A stretch of 64,000 bases of DNA from Candidatus Colinaster equi. Lineage in GTDB: Bacteria; Bacillota; Clostridia; Lachnospirales; Lachnospiraceae. The position numbers and the translations under genes were made by a program. Positions 39,001 to 46,900 of the stretch are shown piece after piece. The notes below the pieces were generated by a model. That model was not told where the DNA came from. It was given only the letters and a program-made list of their open reading frames with translations, and ran no database searches. Numbering within the stretch: the stretch's first letter is position 1; each line of letters opens with the position of its first letter. Location of the stretch: positions 59,611 to 123,610 of the forward strand of contig JAGHVF010000020.1 of assembly GCA_018064425.1 (NCBI GenBank), written 5' to 3'.

Positions 39001-41702
39001 CTTGCTTCAAAATCACCCTCGAATCTGATATTTGCCTTTTTCTTTCCATCCAAAACAACCGCTGTGTTACACGTTACATCATCAAGTGTAAGTGTACCGG
39101 CGGAAATTGCAAAAGTATTTACGGCATATTGCTTGGTAGCAACCGGTTGATTCTTATTCTTATCCGTTATTACAAAATTGACATTTCTGACAACTGTGTC
39201 ACAAGTGAATGTTATACCTGCTGTTGTGTAAACAGTTACATTATTAGGTGTATTAATATTGCTGTTATTTTCTTCAAGGTCACCTGTTCCGTCCTCAACG
39301 CCCTCGATAGTAAGAGATTTCACATATGCAGCTTTGGGCATTGTAATTGGCGCAGCTACAACCTCTTCCATTCCTCCCTTATCGGAAGAAACATTATTCA
39401 ACAATTTGATTGTATAATCTCTTTTGTATGCAAGTGCATTAATCTCTGCTATAGCATCCTGAATGTTGGTAAATTCGGATATAACCTTTTCAGAGTTTTC
39501 ATAAAAGTCATCATAGATAAGATATACACAGAAATTCTCATCTGTAGACAATCCAATCTGACCGGACCTCTTTGTTAACGGTCTGTTAACCGTTCCAACA
39601 TATCCTACTATTCTGTTAGCATTAATGTTTCCGGCCATATTGGCGTTCTTTGCATTAATAAACGGAACAAATCCGACAGCGATGTCATCATCACTTGTAG
39701 CCGCAATAGGTTTACCGCTTGCGTCATACAGCTCAACATTTAAGAATGCATTGTCAAAATCATCCGAATACAAATCTTCCACAAGTGTTGATTGGGGAAC
39801 TGCTTTTGATATCTTCCCATTCTTATCTTTTGTTACTGTTGCAGCTAAACCAAGCTTTGGATACTTTAATGGCGCATCAGAAGTACCATCTGACAAAATA
39901 TATCCGAAAGTGTTCTTTCCAAAACACTTTGCCTCAACCTCTTCACCTAATTCAAGAAAGGATACACTTATATCCTTAGGGAACAAATATTTACCGCTCT
40001 TAAGATACAATTCCGATTCCGCATTTGTGCTCTTGCCTGTAACCTTACCCCAGGATGTGTTCTCATTTAACGAAACATTATCCAGTGTTAATTCATAATT
40101 CTGGAGCGAAACAGCAATCTCACCTGATGTAGCGGCAAATTTAATATCTTTAAATATCGTATTACAGCCAATTTTTATATTCTTGGCAATAGTGATGGTA
40201 TCACCCGCTGTTCCATCCGCATCTAAGCCGGATATTCCGGTTATTTTCAGACTCTTTGCCTTGGTTGGGAATAGCACATCTTTTGATCCGACATTGATAT
40301 CCAAAGGCTCAAGACGTTCGTCAAGATATGTCCAAATATCAATCTCATACTCGCCTTCGCTATCTCCGCGATTATTTATCTCTACGAACGCAGCATTAAG
40401 GCTGTTAAACATTCCTATTTTTTCCGCTTTATTATTCTTTACACAATACAAAACGACACACGCGTCATCTACATTCTTTGGATCATAAGTAACAAGAGTT
40501 GTTGCTACTTTTTTAAGCGGCATAAAATAGCCCGAATCATCAAATGTTACATACATTGTTGCAGGATCAACTTTAGCTCCCGTAGCAACAACAATATCTG
40601 TCTTTTTAATATCACCTGCGCTCTGTCTCTTTATATTAATTGCGAATTCACTGATCTTTCCGTGCGAAATATCACCTTCAAACGCCTTTTCCGTAGAATA
40701 TACATAAGTATCTCCTACATCTTCTCTAGCATAGATTTTTTTTCTGTTTTCCGAATCGTTTTCTGCATTTACCGTACCGGTGATAGTAAATGTTCCTTCG
40801 GCATTGTACTCAATGCTATTATTCTCACTATCGGACACAATATCCCTAACCGCGATGTTACCTGCACACTTTATAGAGGTATCGGTCATAGAAAGCTTAC
40901 CAAGGCCGTTAATATTACCTCCGACGTTTACATTCAACGTTTCACCGCAATCTGACTTAAAAATGAGATCTCCGTTCTTTCCTGTTACGGATAAAAGCTT
41001 GTTCTCATTATCCAAAGATCTCTCTTTGATTATGGTAAGACTCTTGCCATTTAAAGCCAAAGCACTGTTCTCACCGTTCAATGTAATATCTTTCAAAGTG
41101 ATATTTGTACCTAAAGAAACATTATTGGAAAATGATATTGTGACCGGTGCAGCGACACTACCACTCATTCCCTCATAAGTCACTTCTTTTGCATTTTTAG
41201 GAAAAACAAGATTCTGAGCATCTATATCTCCGTCAATTGTTACAACATAAGACATCGATGTATTGTTAATAACATCGATATATGTTGCTACATCTGCAAA
41301 TGAATCATATGTAATAAGACCGGAAAGACCATCATCATCACCAACATATACATTCATACGTCCGCTAGGGACTGCTACGGGAATCATATCCTCGAGCGAC
41401 TCCGTTATAGTCTCTGTCTCGGTTTCAGAAGAGGTTGCTGTCTCTGTTTGTACTTCTTCGCTTTCAGTTACTGTTTCATCAATCTCAGTCTCGGTCTCAG
41501 TTTCCGAAGTAACAGTCTCGATAACAGATGATGTCTCCTGCTGTGAATAGCTTTCATCTTCACTTTCCGTATTCAGTTCAACATCGTCAACGGTTGACAT
41601 GGCATTGCTGTCATAAGTCTGTTCCATGGCATATGCGCCGGAATAATTACCTGCAATCATTGTGACTGCCAAAACCATTGCTAAAGCTCTTCTTAATCTC
41701 AT
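33024..41702 (-). CDS. Giant secreted protein with repeated beta-rich module
   Basis: About 2892 aa from MRLRRALAMVLAVTMIAGNYSGAYA, a clear signal peptide; GGAGAGGAT precedes this Met, so the ORF track start six codons upstream is rejected. An acidic Thr/Glu/Ser linker follows. At least seven copies of a module occur, each with a 'tFxdAvxxIn...YtIxLlxd...lPkkAxxixIxG' pattern (FNSLNAAFVEINN, FTNIQDAIAEINA, FPTIADAVKAINS, YNSFEQAVKAIDA), followed by Asn/Val/Thr-rich strands that look like a right-handed beta-helix. No catalytic motif or sorting signal was recognised. A surface adhesin or matrix protein is plausible. Confidence 0.8.
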   Translation of the reverse strand: MRLRRALAMVLAVTMIAGNYSGAYAMEQTYDSNAMSTVDDVELNTESEDESYSQQETSSVIETVTSETETETEIDETVTESEEVQTETATSSETETETITESLEDMIPVAVPSGRMNVYVGDDDGLSGLITYDSFADVATYIDVINNTSMSYVVTIDGDIDAQNLVFPKNAKEVTYEGMSGSVAAPVTISFSNNVSLGTNITLKDITLNGENSALALNGKSLTIIKERSLDNENKLLSVTGKNGDLIFKSDCGETLNVNVGGNINGLGKLSMTDTSIKCAGNIAVRDIVSDSENNSIEYNAEGTFTITGTVNAENDSENRKKIYAREDVGDTYVYSTEKAFEGDISHGKISEFAINIKRQSAGDIKKTDIVVATGAKVDPATMYVTFDDSGYFMPLKKVATTLVTYDPKNVDDACVVLYCVKNNKAEKIGMFNSLNAAFVEINNRGDSEGEYEIDIWTYLDERLEPLDINVGSKDVLFPTKAKSLKITGISGLDADGTAGDTITIAKNIKIGCNTIFKDIKFAATSGEIAVSLQNYELTLDNVSLNENTSWGKVTGKSTNAESELYLKSGKYLFPKDISVSFLELGEEVEAKCFGKNTFGYILSDGTSDAPLKYPKLGLAATVTKDKNGKISKAVPQSTLVEDLYSDDFDNAFLNVELYDASGKPIAATSDDDIAVGFVPFINAKNANMAGNINANRIVGYVGTVNRPLTKRSGQIGLSTDENFCVYLIYDDFYENSEKVISEFTNIQDAIAEINALAYKRDYTIKLLNNVSSDKGGMEEVVAAPITMPKAAYVKSLTIEGVEDGTGDLEENNSNINTPNNVTVYTTAGITFTCDTVVRNVNFVITDKNKNQPVATKQYAVNTFAISAGTLTLDDVTCNTAVVLDGKKKANIRFEGDFEARPTQTAENNVDVSPVDNSDDFIEVSINGSIQNFVELSIEDIDSGEIGERSRLEVIAYENKSANNFAAPVFNVTTLKAAYTDIYVAESKTAIANGKGKYAANSTISYLDLEDSNLTVNGNLNATNVALTGNTTNIYVDKIFNIKGTLYKNSANVLLFTRVTDDKSGAIPYLNISGYVQNNLPENNTSGKHSDLIKVKVGYPIGTRQNDEYILGVKDNSYKDGKDYTHTTTVLTAKNAVASLFCVDESNTKIVYSDGRVGAPRAIIVNEDLDSMYSNPTNWYYMQKVSNAIRYNAVNKLAVVVTASESEVTKDKLKAIGRENVIGYFPTIADAVKAINSSEQNTFTVTLLHDTPVEKLTLSKKKVFFNSYEYGEVSTRKLNYNSAITLAGDVVFHNVDLCASKANLAINTGVYNVEFVDCKATGKAIGAVTGKNKDNGKVVMSSRELKVGGISKISELQIADTTEVNGAVDVKCVTGTDSDNVKTLRCTQTNKKLTANEIKGAGSEINKRLTIEWCVGLVNITGTGVQNYALENAQINLQLPAKKTVSNYELVSKNGVVAISGKELIKVKGKIDLSSVGINAGGYSVYYPLKAAGAIFNGNKLQSENNNSVNLKVYDDIAVGPIYEMRYLDMGQASTEIETLKMSNAYYVIDMGEATSKDPVVTDSAKYSAIKLPNAKKSRLYSKLYIKGRSDGKTKVASNGNVTAYGDVEFDNINMEGITARGVKTAMNITSAASAKSSDAKITLVNSTALCGKANIPNLVMNSSSEMSTWNTTTLGSLALNGDSHWIAIAAANVKTIESEQKENKGCYIASYEVNNKSLKKNVPTITVTGDVTTPVVVKLVNKAKTTDYTYGINTSASDYRDKPLILGKKANAANVCAAPLSKFDNGKIVLKDNYSSYKDVSGYVYNGDLDEMSVMITQGDMSSGGISKYYAKTLYDAFRSIDNAANTNAVYVVTIRDNAEGVLTEINGKTYRAFYTGADPSKISSLALPTKASQIMIMAESIDEPETPKPVVVYSGKLNIKTRINFGNISFTEAKVKNDEIEYMSSITPVSSMSSIISFKEGFDTCAGKDSAGMDIIKVNGFTAKKGIVALADNMCLTSENGPIDIYGMQFYGDIKIDCNKPITIGEVGIISPNLGSKLDIAYRTTAKEFAKSVTQLNYNGLVTYDKYATINFMPYIWDEETEDYIQPTKSQIEELYCCDDADNLPVYKKIANVRGNMGSSLAITGKDGEYSLPDGYDFFVIDKGLYICKATPVVEVKTATSTTQYNSFEQAVKAIDANNDAQADYTIRLLGNIGENSPSKSLALPKKAHTIIIESGRLDGKKASLFTETTKISTGCDLVLDNVSIQSVKKVDDEYVAVNGTIQTSGKNLAIKGMITSIYYDQDGGAKPGSTYGVVGNGKGVFRMSVDNNSNVHDYINSVKNVKTYTCGVTGDIGGKTIIFKNAEGVSGVGELNLPFGTILNLGDSNLTVKNLNTNANQADAINAMTYVEAANISVSDTARLGKTTLMAGTADAVSRKANGKISLNKLVLTGNSNISEKDNLTVNLLGKQNAKGVSQVEIKNRLSFEHLDALQANASNYTKEIVKVGLYYNNVRTNPGSGMARLYEGMQLIKAPYISAALFAPFYATTNKYGEINSVNMGRRVVKKAYAYDEDTKKWVDTGKTFEPFGFVKNGDYVTYKKLRGIVDGGYDVDVSQYEAELVIGTDNVDDLSSEEFVHEYCITYEDAVARIEKYNDKTQKYVIVLTQDADIATTNSKGAYVVPPMPSKASSVTIYNGMITCKPNITLKCNTKFKNVFIMPNNLTKVSIEVGNFEFTVSGRTNFDTYFDYLNKITSKTKKGTLIVDTPMYLSGITGLKDIVITSGNELIAEGNVSAVNLNLISEGDGGVLFEHRGNATFDQIVLSGKTTCLKRKNIANKLTVNKAVVFGDGTSTDERLRVLLPDKSPVGTLILTSKKASTIANNRIDVAMIANEGVVYDTCVNGNNITLSKVR

Positions 41703-41729
41703 ATCCTCTCCAACCTTCATTACACACTA

Positions 41730-41760
41730 AATGCGCGACGTTCAAATTACGCCACGCATT
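41730..41760 (-). other. Intergenic hairpin before the giant protein gene
   Basis: AATGCGTGGCGT-AATTTGA-ACGTCGCGCATT on the minus strand can form a 12-bp stem with two G-U pairs. No T-run follows, so a classical terminator is unlikely; it could be a processing or leader structure between aspS and the giant gene. Confidence 0.4.
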
Positions 41761-41808
41761 CACTTTCAATATAGAATCTTACAAATTGTATCGCTAATTC
41801 CAATCATC

Positions 41809-43578
41809 TTACTCATTCTCAGGCATCTCAATGCAAATGTGTACATCCTTAAGTTGCTTCTCGTCAACGCCGGATGGAGCACCCATCATAACATCCTGTG
41901 CTGTCTTATTCATAGGGAACGGAATAATCTCTCTGATACTCTCTTCTCCCGCAATGAGCATTACCATACGGTCAACACCCGGTGCAATACCCGCATGTGG
42001 CGGTGCACCATAACAAAAGGCGTTATACATAGCCGGGAATTTGGCTTTAACATCTTCTTCGCCAAGTCCGACAAGCTTAAATGCCTCAACCATAATCTCC
42101 GGATCGTGATTACGTACCGCGCCGGATGAAAGTTCAACACCGTTAACAACAAGATCATACTGATATGCAAGTATATCAAGCGGATTCTCGTTCTTAAGTG
42201 CATCCATACCGCCCTGCGGCATTGAGAATGGATTATGGCAAAATTCCAACTCTCCGCTTTCTTCACCTATCTCATACATAGGGAAGTCAACTATCCAACA
42301 GAACTCATAACACTCTTTGTTCATATGTCCTTCAGCGTTTGCGCCAAGAAGTTTTCTAAGCACGCCTGCTGTCTTAAGTGCATCAAGTTTCTTACCTGCT
42401 GCCAAACCTACAAAATCGCCCGGTTTCAAATCAAGTGCTTCAATTACTGCATCCTTACGCTCCTGAAGGAACTTAGAAATTCCTCCGACAAGTTCACCGT
42501 TCTCATCCAACTTGAACCAACAAGCCTTATTAGCTGTCGCCACTTCGACATCAGCCATTATCTTGTCGATTACCTTACGTGTTGCCGCAAAATTGGTTAC
42601 TTTTACAGCCTCAATGCTATTACCCTCTGCATCAAACGGACCAAATCCGCATCCTGCAAAAGTCGCGGTAACATCTTTAAGTGTAAGATCAATACGAAGA
42701 TCCGGCTTATCCGAACCGTATGTCTCCATAGCATCTCTATAAGATATACGTGTAAAAGGAGCTTTGCTTGCAGTCTTATAAGTTCCGTATTTTGCAAAAA
42801 TCGGAGGAAGAACATCTTCAATAACAGCAAAAACATCTTCCTGTGATGCAAATGCCATCTCCATATCAAGCTGATAGAACTCGCCCGGAGATCTGTCCGC
42901 TCTGGCATCCTCATCTCTAAAACATGGTGCCACCTGGAAATATCTGTCAAATCCGGATGTCATAAGCAACTGCTTAAACTGCTGCGGTGCCTGTGGCAAA
43001 GCGTAGAATTTACCCGGATGAAGTCTTGAAGGAACAAGATAATCTCTTGCGCCCTCAGGTGAACTACATGTAAGAATCGGTGTTGTAATTTCTAAGAAAT
43101 CATGATTAATCATAGCAGCTCTGAGTTCTGCTACTATTTTACTTCTAAGTACAATCTTTTCTTTAACCGCCGGATTACGAAGGTCAAGATATCTGTACTT
43201 AAGTCTTGTTGCTTCATCTGCCTCTTTTGATCTGTTTATTTCGAAAGGAAGTTCATTATATCTACATTTTCCAAGTACAACTATTTCCTCCGGTACAACT
43301 TCAATATCACCTGTCGCAAGCGTTGCATTCTTACTTGAACGTTCTCTGACAGTACCTGTTACAGATAAAGTCGACTCGTTATTTACTCCATTCAATTTCT
43401 CCATCATTTCTTCTGTCTCAACAACTACCTGAGTTGTTCCATAGAAATCACGAAGAATCAGAAAACCAAGGTTCTTGCTGACTTTACGCATATTGTCATA
43501 AAAACCTACCAATGTTACTTTCTGACCTACATGCTCCATACGAAGTTCGTTGCATGTATGTGTTCTTGACTGTGTCAT
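41809..43578 (-). CDS. aspS: Aspartyl-tRNA synthetase
   Basis: 589 aa from MTQSRTHTCNELRMEHVGQ; the ORF track start 17 codons upstream lacks an RBS, while GAAAGGATGTATTAAA precedes 43578. OB-fold anticodon-binding domain first, then the class II core with motif 2 (QVAPCFRDEDARADRSPGEF), the bacterial insertion domain and motif 3 (GIAPGVDRMVMLIAGEESI). The length fits bacterial AspRS. Whether it is discriminating or makes Asp-tRNA(Asn) too cannot be decided from context. It is a core gene set between large surface-protein genes. Confidence 0.96.
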   Translation of the reverse strand: MTQSRTHTCNELRMEHVGQKVTLVGFYDNMRKVSKNLGFLILRDFYGTTQVVVETEEMMEKLNGVNNESTLSVTGTVRERSSKNATLATGDIEVVPEEIVVLGKCRYNELPFEINRSKEADEATRLKYRYLDLRNPAVKEKIVLRSKIVAELRAAMINHDFLEITTPILTCSSPEGARDYLVPSRLHPGKFYALPQAPQQFKQLLMTSGFDRYFQVAPCFRDEDARADRSPGEFYQLDMEMAFASQEDVFAVIEDVLPPIFAKYGTYKTASKAPFTRISYRDAMETYGSDKPDLRIDLTLKDVTATFAGCGFGPFDAEGNSIEAVKVTNFAATRKVIDKIMADVEVATANKACWFKLDENGELVGGISKFLQERKDAVIEALDLKPGDFVGLAAGKKLDALKTAGVLRKLLGANAEGHMNKECYEFCWIVDFPMYEIGEESGELEFCHNPFSMPQGGMDALKNENPLDILAYQYDLVVNGVELSSGAVRNHDPEIMVEAFKLVGLGEEDVKAKFPAMYNAFCYGAPPHAGIAPGVDRMVMLIAGEESIREIIPFPMNKTAQDVMMGAPSGVDEKQLKDVHICIEMPENE

Positions 43579-43636
43579 TTTAATACATCCTTTCAATATA
43601 TCTTTGCAGGCATTACGCCGTATTCTCAACCAAACT

Positions 43637-43666
43637 ATTATACATCACATATATATATTGTACCAA
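43637..43666 (-). promoter_or_regulatory. Candidate aspS promoter
   Basis: TTGGTA (43661-43666), an 18-bp spacer and TATAAT (43637-43642) on the minus strand, about 60 bp before the aspS start. A second candidate, TTGTAT-17-TACAAT, lies just upstream. Confidence 0.5.
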
Positions 43667-43724
43667 CATAATACACACTATACAACATATATGTCGGTTG
43701 ATTTGCTCACAAAATGAATACCAT

Positions 43725-43886
43725 TTAGGTGCTTTTATGTTTTTTGCAAACCGAACATTTATCACAGGTCGCGCAATCACCGCAGGTCTTACCCTTTTTT
43801 CGATCAATTGCTATCTTCGCTATTGCACCGGCAATTGCCGCAACCAATATCAGTATTACAATAATATTGTAAATATCTGTCTGCAT
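43725..43886 (-). CDS. FeoB-associated Cys-rich membrane protein
   Basis: 53 aa, too short for the ORF track: one TM helix (YNIIVILILVAAIAGAIAKIAI) followed by RKKGKTCGDCATCDKCSVCKK, with five cysteines in a CxxC-x2-CxxC-like tail. This is the FeoB-associated Cys-rich membrane protein family, thought to help ferrous iron uptake. GGAGGACGGT gives a strong ribosome site. No feoA or feoB gene lies nearby, so it is an orphan copy. It starts 14 bp after the 1844-aa protein gene. Confidence 0.85.
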   Translation of the reverse strand: MQTDIYNIIVILILVAAIAGAIAKIAIDRKKGKTCGDCATCDKCSVCKKHKST

Positions 43887-43900
43887 ACCGTCCTCCGTAA

Positions 43901-46900
43901 TCATTTCGGATTGGTAAGTGTAATCTCAAAGTTCTGTGTAAGATTTGAAACACGCTCATATCCTACAGCATCCGTGCCAACAATTTCATATGTAAAACGG
44001 CCTTTGATTACAGGATTTACCTTATTCATATCATAAACGCCGCTCTTATTCGGTTTTGCCGTCATTTTTGCTGCTGCCTTTTGTGTTAAAGAACCTTTAG
44101 CAACTGTTGTTCCTCTTGCCGCATCAATTACGGCTTCCTTAAGGGCATCAAAATTCTCGGCCTTGTACGTAAATACAATATTTCCGTTTTCTGAAGAAGC
44201 GGTAAACAACTTTTCATCGGAAACAAGGCTTTCCTTGAAGATATTTAGTGTATCTATATCATATTCGATGTCTGTAATCCTAACCTCTGCCACATTCTTA
44301 TTCTTACTCCTCTTGAAGTAATCCGTATCAGCTTCAGCAGCGACAAGTTGTACCTGTTTACCGGTTACGTTACCATCCATTTTTATCTTCGTAGTCTTAC
44401 CACCTACCCATGTGGCTTTCAAATTGTTAGGTAGTATTGTAAGAGTAGTTGCGATTGGCTTTTTATTTAGTACACCCAGATTATCATCATCCATTTGTCC
44501 GTATCCAATATAGCCATCAAGCTTATAAGTTCCCGCTACCAAATCAGTTGTTCCCCATGTTGAAGGTTCACGCTGGGTATATTCCGCATAGTATTTTCCG
44601 TTCTCGGTCATAATCTCCGAGCAATACATTTCTTCAAACATTTCCATAAATTCAGGATTCGGATCTTTACTTTTCTCTTTATAATTCTTAGTGAGTGATA
44701 AATAATAACCGGTATGCCCTTCACCTTTATCTACTACAATGCTCGGAAGTTTTGTTATTTCAAATCTCACCTTAGTCGGCTCTTTACCTTCATAATACGT
44801 ATTAGCCATAGTTTTTGCAGTAGTTATCTTTACCTTATCAAAATCGGAATTCGTATTTGCGAAGCACAAATTATGTATCTTATATACCTTATCTTGTTGA
44901 ACTCTCTTACCATCACTTCCCTTATTTTTGTTTATAAGCGTGATTGTAGTATATTCTTCTGTCGGTTTATAGCTAAAAAGTCCTCTTTCGTTTCTTGTTA
45001 TTACACCGCCGGATATTTTCACTTGATAATTATGTTCCATTTTATCATAGAATCGTTCATACTCGTTTATTTCGAAAAGCGGCCCTGTTTCCTCATCATT
45101 AACCGGAATGATGGCATAATCCTCCGCTTGATAAACAAACCAATCGTTTATATCCTCCGATTGTGTTACACTATCAGATGAATTTTCATACAGTCCAAGC
45201 TTACAGCTATCCTTTTTTACCACAAAAGTTCTGCTTGCCGATCCGTTTCCCGAACCGTCTGTAGCAACGGCAGTAACAGTATATGTACCGGGCTTTGCAT
45301 AATTAAACTTAAGAAGGCCGTTATCAAATATCTGATAATCCTCTTTTGATATCGGTCCGGATACCTTCCAGGTTACATCATACACATGACGATTATTGGC
45401 AAATTTATCGTCATCCTTATCGGAAGCTGACCGATATGCTTTAAACGAAAGACCTTTGGCTTCACTAACAGTAAACTCTGTTTTTGTCTTATTTTTCTTA
45501 TCAATAATGGCGATATCCCTACGTTCTTCTTTTTCCCAGTACTCATTTTTTTCATTATAATATGGTGTGGTAATGTACGCTCTTATCTCATTATTGTTTT
45601 TAAGATAATCACTAACCCCATCTTTTGTGAGAGTAATGGTGTATTTAATCTCTCTGTCTACATACCCTATGGGTTTGTAAACTTCAGTTCCGGGATAATC
45701 TGCAGCGGTTGCAAAAATACAAAAACTATCACCGTTTGATTTAATTCTGTCAAAAACTTTAGAAAGGTTTTTACTTATCTTCACCTTACCGTTTGAAGGA
45801 TTAATCGTAATATATGATAAAAGCTCTTTATTTTTTGCATCAATCCTATATGTAGCCTTACACGTAGTCGGTTTTATAGTCGCATCATACATTGGTCTAT
45901 GTGTTTCGTTATAGTAATGCAGCTTAGGGCTGATAGTTATATCTTTATTGCCAATATAATATGTAGAAGAAGGCACAGTTAATGCTATAGACTCTATTCC
46001 AATCTTAACGTTAATTATCATTGAAACAGATGATTTAATATATCCGCTTGGTGCATATGCTTCAAATGTAAGAATATGCTTACCGGGTGTTACTTCAGCC
46101 GGAAGATTAATTACCAGATTACCGGATTCAGGATCATATGCATTACCTTCAATATCTCCGTAATTATTGGTCTCGATCTGTCCTTTATTATCCTTAAGAT
46201 ATATAACCTTATTGCTTGAACTCTCTTTACTGAAAACCGGAGTTGCAATCTGAATATCTCTCTGTCCGGTATATACATTCTTTGATGCGGAAAGTGCCTT
46301 TATCTTCAGATTGGTCTCGTAGTAAAGAGCACGATTCGCATAAGCGGTTCCAAGCTTAACTTCCGAAGATTTGTACGTTTCGCTTCCGCCTGATTTTTTC
46401 TGCATAAGGTTAAAAGTAAAGCGATAATTTTGAGTAGTTGTCTTATCATCTGTTGTACTGTTTTTCACCGGAACTTTAATAACAGTATTATTCTTAAATG
46501 GTTCACATACTTCCGGATGCTCTTTATAAAGCGAATTTAATGTCTCGCCTTCGGCAACTATAGCATCCGCTGTGATGCTTATACTTGTATACAAGTTCTC
46601 CGTCTCTGCAGTAAGACCCTTTACCTTAAAGTAAATATTGTCCTCATCCGAACGCACATATTCAATATTTTGGGCTTTAAACTTACTGTCTAATACAGCC
46701 ACATTTAGCTTAAGTTTCTTTCCGGCTTTAAGAAGTGATTCACCATTAGCATTAACAATATCCACATAATATGTAGCTTTATCGGTAGAAGCATCTACAG
46801 CCAATGCTTCAATTGTAATATTTTTGTCCGAAACATCCTTTATATTGATTTTATCGGCCGGATCGCCATTTGCCTTGTATATCTTTACATTATCTTTCGT

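Noticed and set aside
43698-44036. Plus-strand 112-aa ORF
   Set aside because: Antisense to the FeoB-associated gene and the end of the 1844-aa protein gene; no RBS and no coding character.
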